Positions 25,798-35,014 are shown, counted from the stretch's first letter. The stretch: 64,000 nt of DNA from Nocardioides sp. 1609 (GCF_004522105.1 NZ_SPUJ01000009.1:40951-104950); one strand, 5' to 3'. Notes: generated by a model not told the origin, from the sequence alone. Program-made: numbers and translations.

Positions 25798-27948
25798 GTG
25801 GGACGAGGCAAGCGGAAGACGCGGCACGCACCGGCCGCGGCGTCACCGGCTGCGACACCCCGCCCGGTCGCCGCAGCCCCGCCGCCGCGGTTCCACCCCG
25901 CAGCCCCGGTGACCGGGCGCGCCTTCGGCCACGGGCTGCTCGGCCGCAACCGGCAGGCAGCCGGAGCGCCGGCTGGACCGGTGGCCCCGGCACCAGGAGG
26001 CCACGCCCCTGCTGCCGCACCGGCGGCGGTCACGGCTCCGACGGCGGCCCCGGCCCCGGCCTGGGACGTCGAGACCCCGCAGCGTCGGAGCGAGTCGGTG
26101 GGCGACACGCCGAAGCGCTCCCTTCCCCGCCGCGCGCCGCGGTCGGCGCCGACGTCGGCCACAGCGGCGGCGCACGCCCCTGCCTCCGCACCAGCGGCCA
26201 TCACGGCTCCGACGGCGGCCCCGGCCCCGGCCTGGGACGTCGAGACCCCGCAGCGTCGGAGCGAGTCGGTGGGCGACACGCCGAAGCGCTCCCTTCCCCG
26301 CCGCGCGCCGCGGTCGGCGCCGACGTCGGCGCCCGGCCCCTCGCCCGCCGCGGGGCCGGTCGTCCTCGCCGCCGAGCTCGCACCCGGCGCGCCGTCGAGC
26401 GCGGCCCCTGCTCGACCGAGCGCCCGGACCGGCGCGCCGGCGCGCCTCGGTGCTCGCGCCAAGGCCGGCCGGAGGCCTGCTCCGGCATCCACGAGCGCCG
26501 CTCCGGTCGCGTCCCAGGCCCCCCGCGTCGTCGGGAAGACCCCCGGGACCGGTGAGACCCGCGCGCACCAGCCGTTCGCGATGGCCCGGCTCGGCCAGCC
26601 CTACCAGAGCGAGGAGGGCATGGCCCGCGTGCACGTCGGCGCAACCATCGCCGAGGAGCTCGCCAACCTCAAGGTGCTGACGCGTGCCGTGGCGAACATG
26701 ACGGCGGTCGCCGAAGGTCTCGCCGAGATCGAGGGCGGCGCCGAGCTCTGGCGGGCCCAGTCGAGCGACCGCGACCAGCGTCGCCTCGCCCGCGCTGCCC
26801 GCCAGGCCGCGCGGGACGCGCGAGCGGCGGCACGCAAGGCAGCCGATGCCGCGAGCGGGCCTGTCGAGCTGAAATACCTCGCGGCGGGCGAGGACCCTGC
26901 TGAGAGCCTCGATCTCGACTCCGAGTCCGAGGACGAGGACGACCTCACGGAGGCCGACCTCGACGACATGGAGGCCGACCGCGACGACTGGGAGGCGCGG
27001 CAGGACGACGAGGCGCTGTTCGGCAACACCCAGCTCGGCCGGACCGGGGACCTGCTCAAGCTGCAGGCCACGGTGGTCGGATCGGTCGCACTCATCGAGA
27101 AGGGAGCGCTCGCCGCCCTGATCGCCGGCGCCCCACCGCACGAGGCGCTCCAGGTCCTGGTCGCCCGGCAGGTGCGAGAGCAGCAGAGAATGACGCGGCA
27201 GGAGTTCGCCGTCACGCCCGAGGGCGACCTGGACACGTCGCAGGGCGACCTCTTGAACCGCACGGTCGGCTACGACCGCGGCAAGGCCCAGGACGACACC
27301 CACGTCGCATTCAAGAACGGGAAGCTCGTGCACGGGCCGAAGGCCCAGAAGCAAGGTGCGGTCGACACCGCAGGCGGTGTCACCCACTTCTCCGGCCCCG
27401 GTTGGCAGATCTTCGCAGTCAGCTCCCACAACCAGCTGCACGTGGCCGACCACAAGATCGGCAAGTACCACCACTCCAGCCTGCTCGCCGGCGAGGACGT
27501 CGCGATGGCCGGCGAGATCCGCGTGGAGAACGGAGTCATCAAGGAGATGTCCGCGAAGAGCGGCCACTACCGGCCCAAGCGCGAGAACTGTGTCCAGTTC
27601 CTGCACTGGCTCGAGAAGGACGGCATCCCGCTCGACTTCGCGTTCGGCGGGCATGGCGAGAAGACGGTCCTGGCCTCCGACTACGTCCGCGGGATGGATA
27701 CGACAGGTGTCACGAAGCCGGCGCTCGGCTACCAGGGAGCGAAGACCGCCTGGATCGTCGCCGCCTTCCGCGCAGAGCATGGGGAGGGCGCGCTGCAGAC
27801 GAAGCTGGACAAGCACGAGTGGAAGCTCCGCGACGGCGACGTCGTCGACGCCAGCGGCGCGCTGGTGGATCCCAAGCTCGTGCGCACGGTCCTGAAGGCA
27901 AAGCTCACCAAGAAGCCGGCTCCCGAGGTGTCGACGTTCTTCGGCTGA
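25798..27948 (+). CDS. Large modular protein: disordered repeats, coiled coil, acidic linker, IQM-like C-terminal domain
   Basis: The 716-residue protein starts with about 250 disordered Ala/Pro/Arg residues containing a 57-residue direct repeat. A helical basic segment (about 280-360) and an acidic stretch (SESEDEDD, about 378-410) follow. The C-terminal 250 residues hold GKYHHSSLLAGEDVAMAGEI (about 554-573), then SGHYRPKRENCVQFLHWL. This resembles the SSxLAG ... SGHYxP motif of plant IQM calmodulin-binding proteins and related bacterial domains. There is no signal peptide. GTG at 25798 has GAGGAGG upstream. It could be a toxin, effector or structural factor; the biochemical role is unknown. 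Confidence 0.72.
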   Translation: MGRGKRKTRHAPAAASPAATPRPVAAAPPPRFHPAAPVTGRAFGHGLLGRNRQAAGAPAGPVAPAPGGHAPAAAPAAVTAPTAAPAPAWDVETPQRRSESVGDTPKRSLPRRAPRSAPTSATAAAHAPASAPAAITAPTAAPAPAWDVETPQRRSESVGDTPKRSLPRRAPRSAPTSAPGPSPAAGPVVLAAELAPGAPSSAAPARPSARTGAPARLGARAKAGRRPAPASTSAAPVASQAPRVVGKTPGTGETRAHQPFAMARLGQPYQSEEGMARVHVGATIAEELANLKVLTRAVANMTAVAEGLAEIEGGAELWRAQSSDRDQRRLARAARQAARDARAAARKAADAASGPVELKYLAAGEDPAESLDLDSESEDEDDLTEADLDDMEADRDDWEARQDDEALFGNTQLGRTGDLLKLQATVVGSVALIEKGALAALIAGAPPHEALQVLVARQVREQQRMTRQEFAVTPEGDLDTSQGDLLNRTVGYDRGKAQDDTHVAFKNGKLVHGPKAQKQGAVDTAGGVTHFSGPGWQIFAVSSHNQLHVADHKIGKYHHSSLLAGEDVAMAGEIRVENGVIKEMSAKSGHYRPKRENCVQFLHWLEKDGIPLDFAFGGHGEKTVLASDYVRGMDTTGVTKPALGYQGAKTAWIVAAFRAEHGEGALQTKLDKHEWKLRDGDVVDASGALVDPKLVRTVLKAKLTKKPAPEVSTFFG
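26031..26330 (+). repeat. Tandem 171-bp duplication inside the 716-residue gene
   Basis: 129 bp at 26031-26159 recur without a mismatch at 26202-26330, a period of 171 bp (57 codons). The flanking bases of each unit are similar but diverged. It encodes two copies of a WDVETPQRRSESVGD block. Perfect identity at the DNA level points to recent duplication or selection for sequence. Confidence 0.9.
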
Positions 27949-28137
27949 GCTCAGCTGGCCTTCGGCTACGAGTCGTCGGACCCACGAGATGGGGTGGTGC
28001 GTGCGCGCGGGCGGGCCCGATGAGGCCCTGACTCTCGATCTGATGACAGACCGGCTCACCATGGAGCACGACGAGGCTGGTCGAGTGACGTGGTGCAGGA
28101 TCGGCTGGCTCACCGGTCCGCCCACCACGCTCCTCCC

Positions 28138-29922
28138 TCAGCGCCAGGCCGCGAACAGGTCGGCGTAGGTGCCCGGAACGGACACCAGGTCGTCGTGGTG
28201 ACCCGACTGCACCACCCGGCCGGCCTCGAAGACCAGCACCATGTCGGCGCGCTCGGCGGTGGCCATCCGGTGTGCGATCGAGACCGTCGTCCGGCCCTCG
28301 GTCAGCACGCCGAGTGCGGCCTGCACGCGGACGTCGGTCGCCGGGTCGACCGCGCTCGTGGCCTCGTCGAGGATCACCAGGTCGGGGTCGACCAGGGCCG
28401 TGCGGGCCAGGGCCACCAGCTGCCGCTCACCCACCGAGAGCAGGTCGCCGCGCGAGCCGACGCGCGTCGCGAGCCCGTCGGGCAGCTCGGCCAGCCAGTC
28501 GGCGAGGCCGAGCGCGGCGAGCACGCGGCGTACGTCGTCCTCGTCCACCTCGGGCAGGCCGACGGCGATGTTGTCGCCGAGCGTGGTGTCGAAGAGGAAC
28601 GGGTCCTGCGGCACGATCACCACCCGTCGCTCCAGCGCGGCGTCGGCGATCGTCGCCAGCGGCCGGCCGCCGAGGCGGATCTCCCCGGTCACCGGCTCGA
28701 TGCGTCGGGTGAGCAGCTTGGCGAAGGTGCTCTTGCCGGAGCCCGACTCCCCCACGACCGCGACGTGCTGGCCCGGCTCGACCCGCAGCGTGAGGTCGTG
28801 CACGACGACCGGCCCGCCGGCGTACGCCGCCGAGACGCCGTCGAGGTCGACCCCGACCGGTCCGTCGGCGAGCCCGGCGGCGTCGCCGGCGACCACGGCC
28901 GACGGCGTCGTCACCAGCTCGAGGGTGCGGCGCCAGCCGACGAGCGCGTTCTGCGCCTCGCCGAGCGACTGCACCAGGAACTGCAGCGGGCGCACGAAGA
29001 AGGTCACCAGGAACACCATCGCCACCAGCTGTCCCGAGCTCAGCGACGGGGCCGGGCCCCACTCCTGGTGCGTCGTCCAGGCGACGCCGAGCACGATCAC
29101 GATGACCGTCATCGTCGAGATCGCGACCTCGCCGAGCGCGGTGTTGCCGTGCAGCGGCACGAGCGTGCGCAGCTGGCTGGCGCGGGTGCGGTCGACGGCG
29201 TCGTCCAGCTGACGGCGCATCCGCTCGGCCGTGCCGGTCACCCGGATCACCGGTGCGCCGATCACGGCCTCGGCGACGACACCCTGCATCGCCGCGACGT
29301 CGGCGCGCACGACGGCGAAGCGCCGCGCCACCACCCGCTGCAGCCGCATCATCGAGAACAGCAGCACGCACGCCAGCGCCACCACCGGCACCGTCAGCTG
29401 CCAGCAGGACGCCGCCATCACCACCGTGGCCAGCGCGAGCTGCGCGAGGTTGGTGATCATCTGCACGCCGCCGTTCTGGGTGAACGTCGTGATGGTGTCG
29501 ACGTCGCTCGTCAGCCGCGCGACGAGATCGGTGCTGCGCACCTGGTCAGCGGTGGTGGCCGACATCTCGTGCGCCCGGGCCAGGCCCTGGCGGCGCAGCG
29601 ACGCCAACGCCATCTCCGTGCGCCGCTGCACGCGGCGGTTGAGCGCCCACGACGAGACGCCGGCCAGCACCACGGCCAGCGCGCCGACCATCAGCGCGCG
29701 CTCGACCGCCGAGGGCGCCAGCCCCTGGTCGATCGCGCGCTGCACGGTGAGCGGCGCGACGATCCGCCCGGCGCCGGCGGCGAGCGCGAGCACGAGGGTC
29801 ACGGCCAGGCCGGTCCGCAGCACAGGCGTGACCCGGACGCCGAGCGCGACCAGACCGCGCGGCGTCACGTGGCCGAGGTCGACGAGACCCGGGAGCTCAA
29901 CCCGCGAGGGCGTGGTCGTCAT
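28138..29922 (-). CDS. ABC exporter half-transporter (second subunit of a heterodimer)
   Basis: The 594-residue fusion has six membrane helices (about 40-310) followed by an ATPase domain. Walker A is GESGSGKST and Walker B is LVILDEATSAVD with the catalytic Glu. The H-loop His is in SIAHRMA. The signature is LSVGERQ rather than LSGGQ. It overlaps the upstream ABC gene by 26 bp and should pair with it. It is the last gene of the operon that starts at 36186 with two SsuD-like monooxygenases. The cargo is unknown; drug or metabolite export is typical. Confidence 0.9.
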   Translation of the reverse strand: MTTTPSRVELPGLVDLGHVTPRGLVALGVRVTPVLRTGLAVTLVLALAAGAGRIVAPLTVQRAIDQGLAPSAVERALMVGALAVVLAGVSSWALNRRVQRRTEMALASLRRQGLARAHEMSATTADQVRSTDLVARLTSDVDTITTFTQNGGVQMITNLAQLALATVVMAASCWQLTVPVVALACVLLFSMMRLQRVVARRFAVVRADVAAMQGVVAEAVIGAPVIRVTGTAERMRRQLDDAVDRTRASQLRTLVPLHGNTALGEVAISTMTVIVIVLGVAWTTHQEWGPAPSLSSGQLVAMVFLVTFFVRPLQFLVQSLGEAQNALVGWRRTLELVTTPSAVVAGDAAGLADGPVGVDLDGVSAAYAGGPVVVHDLTLRVEPGQHVAVVGESGSGKSTFAKLLTRRIEPVTGEIRLGGRPLATIADAALERRVVIVPQDPFLFDTTLGDNIAVGLPEVDEDDVRRVLAALGLADWLAELPDGLATRVGSRGDLLSVGERQLVALARTALVDPDLVILDEATSAVDPATDVRVQAALGVLTEGRTTVSIAHRMATAERADMVLVFEAGRVVQSGHHDDLVSVPGTYADLFAAWR

Positions 29923-31657
29923 CGCCGCTCCTCCCTGCGCCGGACGCGGTCTCGTAGGCCGCCACGATCAGCCGGTACCCCGGGTTGCGCTCGCGGAGCT
30001 CGTCGTGGGTGCCGGTGTCGACGACCCGGCCGTCGGCGAGGAAGGCCACCGTGTCCGCGATCGCGAGCGACGCAGGTCGGCTCGCGACCAGCACGACCGT
30101 CGGGCCGCCGGCGTCGACCAGCGCCCGGAGCCGGGCCAGCACCCGCAGCTCGACGCGGGGGTCGAGCGCCGACGTGGCGTCGTCGAGGACGAGCAGCCGC
30201 GGCTCGCGCAGCAGCGCTCGGGCCAGGCACACCCGTTGCCGCTGGCCGCCCGACAGCGTGGCTCCGCGCTCACCCACCACCGAGTCGAGGCCGAGCGGCA
30301 GCGCGGCGACGAAGTCGGCTGCGTCGGCCACCTCGAGCGCCGCCCAGACCTGCGCCTCGGTGTAGGTGCGGTCGAGGAGCAGGTTGTCTCGGATGCTCGA
30401 GCTGAACAGGAACGGCGACTGGCCGACCAGCCCGAGGCTCGCCGCGCGGGTCGCCGCGTCGAGGTCGGCCAGCGGCGAGCCGTCGAGCAGCACCTCGCCC
30501 GCGTCGGCCCCGACCTGCCCGCAGACGAGGTCGACGAGGGTGGTCTTGCCCGAGCCCGTGGATCCGACGACGGCGCAGACGCTGCCCGGGGCCACCGCCA
30601 GGTCGATGCCGCTCAGCAGGATCGACGACCCCCGGACGACGTCGGCGGCGCGCACCTCGAGCGCGGCCGGGCCGGCAGCCGTGCGGGTGTCGTCGCCGTA
30701 CGACGCCACGGGCGCCCCGAGCACGGCCTCGACGCGCTCGTGCCCGGCGGCGGCGAGCGGCAGCATCGAGAGGAACCGGCTCAGCACACTCAACGGGATC
30801 GACACGGTGAGCAGCAGGTAGCTCACGCCGACCAGGTCGCCGAGGGTCATGGTGCCGGCCGTGACCGCGCGGGAGCCGAGGCCGAGCACCGCCAGCACGG
30901 CCACCGTCGGCAGCAGCTCGAGGAGCGGGTCGAAGACGGCGCTGACCGACGCCATCCGGGTGTTGGCCTCGCGCACCCGCTCGACGCCGGGCGCGAACCG
31001 CGCGTCCTCGGCGTCGGCCAGCCCGAGGCTGCGCACGACCGGACCGCCCTCGATGCTCTCGTGGGCGGTGCGGGCGACGTCGCCGCGGGCGGCCTGGCCG
31101 TCCCGGGCCCGGGGCGTGAGGAGCCGCTGGTAGGCGACGTTGACGACGAGCACGGCGGCCACGAGCAGCAAGCCGACGGTGGCCAGCGACGGCGCGGTGA
31201 GCGCGAGCTGCACCAGCGCGCCGGCGAGCATGAACACCATGCCGAGCGCGAAGTAGAGCCACTGCACCGGCGACCACACGGCGTCGACGTCGGAGACCGC
31301 GTGCGCCAGCAGCCGGCCAGGCGGGTGCCGACGGTGCCAGCCGAGGTCGAGGTGCAGGTAGCGACGCACGACGGCGCGCCGGGTCTCGGCCTGCGCCTGG
31401 TGCTGCACGCGACCGGTCGCCACGCCGCGCACCCAGATCGTGGTGCACCGCACCGCCGAGACCGCCAGGATCACGCCGGCGCTCCGCCACCAGGTCGAGG
31501 CCGGCACGTCGCGACCCGAGAGCACGGGCACCACGAGGTGATCGGTCGCCCAGCCCACCGCCGCCGCGCCGAGCACCATCGTGCCGCCGTTGACCACGCC
31601 GGCCGTGGTGGCGACCAGCGCCGCACGCGGGTGGTCGAGGGAGCCGCGCGCCATCAC
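29897..31657 (-). CDS. ABC exporter half-transporter (first subunit, degenerate ATP site)
   Basis: The 586-residue transmembrane-plus-ATPase protein has Walker A GSTGSGKTT and the canonical signature LSGGQRQ. However, Walker B ends LLVLDDATSALD, with Asp for the catalytic Glu, and the H-loop His is replaced in LVASRPASL. Together with the LSVGE signature of its partner this builds one degenerate and one working composite site, as in asymmetric exporters such as TM287/288. The listed start is a GTG next to an ATG. It lies 23 bp after the PanE-like gene. Confidence 0.9.
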   Translation of the reverse strand: MMARGSLDHPRAALVATTAGVVNGGTMVLGAAAVGWATDHLVVPVLSGRDVPASTWWRSAGVILAVSAVRCTTIWVRGVATGRVQHQAQAETRRAVVRRYLHLDLGWHRRHPPGRLLAHAVSDVDAVWSPVQWLYFALGMVFMLAGALVQLALTAPSLATVGLLLVAAVLVVNVAYQRLLTPRARDGQAARGDVARTAHESIEGGPVVRSLGLADAEDARFAPGVERVREANTRMASVSAVFDPLLELLPTVAVLAVLGLGSRAVTAGTMTLGDLVGVSYLLLTVSIPLSVLSRFLSMLPLAAAGHERVEAVLGAPVASYGDDTRTAAGPAALEVRAADVVRGSSILLSGIDLAVAPGSVCAVVGSTGSGKTTLVDLVCGQVGADAGEVLLDGSPLADLDAATRAASLGLVGQSPFLFSSSIRDNLLLDRTYTEAQVWAALEVADAADFVAALPLGLDSVVGERGATLSGGQRQRVCLARALLREPRLLVLDDATSALDPRVELRVLARLRALVDAGGPTVVLVASRPASLAIADTVAFLADGRVVDTGTHDELRERNPGYRLIVAAYETASGAGRSGDDDHALAG

Positions 31658-31680
31658 CCGCAGGCCGCGGCCGATCGCGC

Positions 31681-32682
31681 TCAGACCAGGACCCGGTCGG
31701 CCGCGAGCAGCTCGTCGTACGACGGGCTGGGCAGCTCGCCACCCGACCGGTCGGCGCCCGCGGGGCCGAGGAGGCGCTGGAGCGCCTCGTTGACCGGTGC
31801 GGGTACGCCGTGGCGCCGGGCGAGCAGGACGACCTCACCGTTGAGGTAGTCGACCTCGCTGGAGGCGCCGCGGGCGAAGGACTGCCACGTCGACAGCCTG
31901 CCGCCCACGTGGCCCTCGACGGGGAGCACGCGGAAGTCCACGGCACCGCGGTCGAGCTCGCCGCCCGGGGGCAGCGGCAGGCCGGCCGCGGCGAGGACCG
32001 CGAGCGCCTCGTCGCGGAGCAGGGTGCGCACCCGGTCGCGGTCGTCGTCGTCGCCGGTGAAGAGGTCGAGGCCGTTGCCGACGTTGCCGAGCAGCTTGGC
32101 GGCCTTCTCGGCGCGCACGTCGGGCACCGACCAGGCGGCGAAGCCCGCGCCGACCAGGTCGGCGACGAGCTCGTCCTGCAGGGTGTCGGGCGCGGCGAGG
32201 TAGCGACCGAGCCAGACCAGCCCGACGGCCGGCGGCAGGGACGGCGAGACGATCTCACCCGGGGTGAGGTGGCTGGCCGCGATGCCGATCGTGGCGCCGT
32301 ACACGCGGTTGAAGCGGCGCAGCGCGAGGTCCTCGGTGAGCAGCCCGTTCTGGAAGGTCACCAGCGGCAGGTCGGCCGCGAGGCCGCCTCCCTCGACCGG
32401 GCGCCAGGCCCACGCGGCCAGCGCGGCCTCGGCGTCCTGCGTCTTGACGGTCAGCAGCAGCACGTCGTCGGGGCGCAGGTCGACGCCCTCGGGGCGCTCG
32501 ACCACCGGCACGCCGACGACGTCGACACGGTCGGGGCGGCGTACGACGAGGCCGTGCTCGGCGATCGACTCGCCGTGCGCGCCGCGCGCGACAAGGACGA
32601 CGTCGTGCCCGGACGGCACGAGCTGGGCGGTGAGGGCGCCACCGACGGCGCCGCCACCGATGACGACGTAGCGGCGCGTCAC
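31681..32682 (-). CDS. 2-dehydropantoate 2-reductase-like (PanE/ApbA) protein
   Basis: The 333-residue protein opens with the NADP-binding GGGAVGGALTAQL. It has the ApbA pattern VKTQDAEAAL, FQNGLL and a C-terminal helical domain (LLGNVGNGLDLF, SSEVDYLNGEVV). Classical PanE reduces ketopantoate, but this copy is inside an organosulfur operon and may reduce another 2-keto acid. The GTG start overlaps the stop of the upstream flavoprotein gene as GTGA, so translation is coupled. Confidence 0.87.
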   Translation of the reverse strand: MTRRYVVIGGGAVGGALTAQLVPSGHDVVLVARGAHGESIAEHGLVVRRPDRVDVVGVPVVERPEGVDLRPDDVLLLTVKTQDAEAALAAWAWRPVEGGGLAADLPLVTFQNGLLTEDLALRRFNRVYGATIGIAASHLTPGEIVSPSLPPAVGLVWLGRYLAAPDTLQDELVADLVGAGFAAWSVPDVRAEKAAKLLGNVGNGLDLFTGDDDDRDRVRTLLRDEALAVLAAAGLPLPPGGELDRGAVDFRVLPVEGHVGGRLSTWQSFARGASSEVDYLNGEVVLLARRHGVPAPVNEALQRLLGPAGADRSGGELPSPSYDELLAADRVLV

Positions 32683-33848
32683 TGTCCCAGGATCCGTCGT
32701 CCGGCGGCAAGGAGCGCGGTGTCCTGCTGCGGCGGGTGGATGCGCACGCACAGGACGTCGCGCAGGTGCCGCTCGAGCGGGTTCTTGCGGGCCAGGGCCG
32801 GGTTGCCGAGCGCGGCGACGGCGGTCTGCACGGCCGCGACGACCGAGCGCGCGATCTGGGTCTTGACCACGGAGAGCTGGGCGCCGACGTCGTGCCCGGC
32901 CTCGAGGCGCAGCAACGTGCCGAAGAGCAGCGCCTCGGCCTGCGCGACCTGCGCCTCGATCTCGCCGGCGACGGTCTGGATGCGCTCGGTGGTGGCGATC
33001 GGCCGGCCGAGAGCGGTCGGCACGCGCTCCTGCGCGTAGGCGACGAACGCCGAGCGCGCGGCCCGGGCGACGCCGAGGTAGAGCGCGGGGTGGCCGAAGC
33101 TGCCGGGCCCGGCCACGGCGGCCGGGTCCCGGTAGACGCCGTCGGCCCCGCGCGGGATCTCGACGAAGTTCTCCAGCGGCACCGGGACGTCGTCGTAGAC
33201 CACGTCGTGGGTGTTGGAGGCGCGCAGCCCGAGGTGGTCCCAGGTCTCGACCCAGGTGATGCCGGGCGCGTCGGCCGGCACGAGCAGGTGCCCCACGCGC
33301 TGCACCGGCTCGTCGGTGACGACCCAGACCACGTGGTAGGCCAGCGCCGTGCCGCCCGTGGCGTAGGTCTTGTGGCCCGCGAGCGACCAGCCGTCGGCCG
33401 TCCGACGAGCAGTCGTGGTGGGCAGTCCACCGCGGGCGGGCGCGCCGAGCTCGGGCTCGGCACGGATCGCGTTGGCGAGGGCGGGTCCGGCCTGCGACTT
33501 GCGCAGCAGGTCGTCGTACGCCGCCGCGGGCCAGTGGGCGTTGGCCGCCTGGCCCTGGTGGGTGTTGAGGTTGTTGGCCGCAAGCAGGCCCACCGAGGCG
33601 TCGCCCTCACCGAGCGCGACGAGCACCCGAGCGGTGTCGACGAGCCCGAGCCCGGGCCCGCCGAACTGCGAGCCGACCGACGCGGTCAGCAGGCCCGCAC
33701 GGTGGGCGGCCTCGAGGCCCTTCCACGGCACGCCGCCGCTGCGGTCGTACTCGGCGGCGGTGCTCGCGACCTCGGCGGTCACGGCCGCGAGCGCCTCGGG
33801 CGAGACGTCGACGTCGGCCACCACGGCGCGGTCCGAGGTGAGCGTCAT
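32679..33848 (-). CDS. Acyl-CoA dehydrogenase-like flavoprotein (SfnB/DszC type)
   Basis: The 389-residue protein follows the acyl-CoA dehydrogenase fold: helical N-terminus with FGGPGLGL, a beta-domain with GWSLAGHKTYATGG and DHLGLRASNTHDV, and a C-terminal four-helix bundle. Members in sulfur clusters (SfnB, DszC) act with reduced flavin and oxygen as monooxygenases rather than dehydrogenases. It overlaps the preceding SsuD-like gene (ATGA) and the following PanE gene (GTGA). Reduced flavin could come from the reductase at 40388-40900. Confidence 0.87.
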   Translation of the reverse strand: MTLTSDRAVVADVDVSPEALAAVTAEVASTAAEYDRSGGVPWKGLEAAHRAGLLTASVGSQFGGPGLGLVDTARVLVALGEGDASVGLLAANNLNTHQGQAANAHWPAAAYDDLLRKSQAGPALANAIRAEPELGAPARGGLPTTTARRTADGWSLAGHKTYATGGTALAYHVVWVVTDEPVQRVGHLLVPADAPGITWVETWDHLGLRASNTHDVVYDDVPVPLENFVEIPRGADGVYRDPAAVAGPGSFGHPALYLGVARAARSAFVAYAQERVPTALGRPIATTERIQTVAGEIEAQVAQAEALLFGTLLRLEAGHDVGAQLSVVKTQIARSVVAAVQTAVAALGNPALARKNPLERHLRDVLCVRIHPPQQDTALLAAGRRILGQ

Positions 33849-35014
33849 CAGGCGCCCGCCGTCGCGAGCGCGCCGAGGTGCTCGGCCTGCAGCGTCCCGC
33901 GCCGGCCGGTGGCCTCACGGTGGGCGATCTCCTGCTGCACGAGCGGGATGACGTAGCGGCCGTAGTCGATCGCGTCGTTGAGCGTGTCGTACCCGCGAAT
34001 CGAGACCAGGTCGGCGCCGATGTCGACGTAGTCGAGGATCGCCGCGGCCACGGTCTCGGGCGTCCCGACGAGAGCCGTGCTCGCACCGCCGGCGTTGGTG
34101 GCGGCCGCCGTCCGCATCCACAGCGCGCGGTCGTAGACGTCCTGCTGGGCGGCGAAGCCCAGCAGGCGCTGGGACCCGACGTTCTGCGGGGGCTCGTTGC
34201 CGAGGTACTTCTTGTGGAACGCGCCGGCTTGGAAGGTGCGGCTGATCTTCTCGACGTAGTCGTGCGCCTTGGCCCAGGCGAGCTCGTCGGTCTGGGCGAT
34301 GATCGGGCGGAAGGTCACCCAGATCCGCTGGCGCGGCCGGCCCGCGGCGTCGGCGATCGCGTGCACCCGCTCGATCTGCGCGCGGATGTCGGCCAGCGGC
34401 TCGCCCCAGAAGCTGAAGATGTCGCCGAGCTGACCGCCGAGGGTGAACCCCTCGTCGGACGAGCCGCCGATCGAGATCGGGATGGTGTCGCCGTACGGGG
34501 CGAAGCCCGGGCCGAAGTCGTCGAACTTGTAGTAGGTGCCGTGGTGGCTGAAGGCCTCGGGCTCGTGCCAGGCGCGGCGCAGGATCTCGACGTACTCGGT
34601 CGAGCGGGCGTAGCGCTCGCCCTTGGGCAGGTAGTCGCCCTGGCGGGCCTGCTCGGCGTCGCTGCCGCCGGAGATGATGTGCACGACCGCGCGGCCCTCG
34701 GTGAGCTGGTCGAGGGTGGCGAGCTTCTGGGCGCCCACCTGCGGCGGCGTCGTGTTCGGACGCAGCGCGACGATCGGCTTGATCCGCTCGGTGAGCTGGC
34801 CGACGGCCGAGGCGACCACGAACGAGTCGGCGGTGCCCGAGCCGTAGGGCAGCAGCGTGTAGTCGTAGCCGCCGTCCTCGAGCGCGGCGACGTAGCGCCG
34901 CATGTAGCGCAGGTCGATGCCGCGGGTGGGGATCGGCTCGAGCTCGGTCGAGGGGTTGAGGTGCGACAGGCTGATGAACTCGACCCTGCGGGCCGCGGTC
35001 TCGGGGAGGGTCAT
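33848..35014 (-). CDS. SsuD-like FMNH2-dependent alkanesulfonate monooxygenase (LLM family), paralogue 2
   Basis: The 388-residue luciferase-like monooxygenase resembles SsuD throughout: IVALRPNTTPPQVGAQKLAT, VVHIISGGSDAEQ, GDYLPKGERYARS, PISIGGSSDEG, FWGEP and ALVGTPETVAAAI. SsuD enzymes use FMNH2 and oxygen to release sulfite from sulfonates. ATG at 35014 overlaps the stop of paralogue 1 (ATGA), and its own stop overlaps the next gene. Two adjacent, diverged paralogues suggest different substrates. Confidence 0.9.
   Translation of the reverse strand: MTLPETAARRVEFISLSHLNPSTELEPIPTRGIDLRYMRRYVAALEDGGYDYTLLPYGSGTADSFVVASAVGQLTERIKPIVALRPNTTPPQVGAQKLATLDQLTEGRAVVHIISGGSDAEQARQGDYLPKGERYARSTEYVEILRRAWHEPEAFSHHGTYYKFDDFGPGFAPYGDTIPISIGGSSDEGFTLGGQLGDIFSFWGEPLADIRAQIERVHAIADAAGRPRQRIWVTFRPIIAQTDELAWAKAHDYVEKISRTFQAGAFHKKYLGNEPPQNVGSQRLLGFAAQQDVYDRALWMRTAAATNAGGASTALVGTPETVAAAILDYVDIGADLVSIRGYDTLNDAIDYGRYVIPLVQQEIAHREATGRRGTLQAEHLGALATAGA

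Noticed and set aside
22722..27948. A complete contractile injection system
   Set aside because: Only an AAA+ protein reminiscent of such systems is present; no sheath, tube, baseplate, spike or LysM-type protein is encoded in the window.
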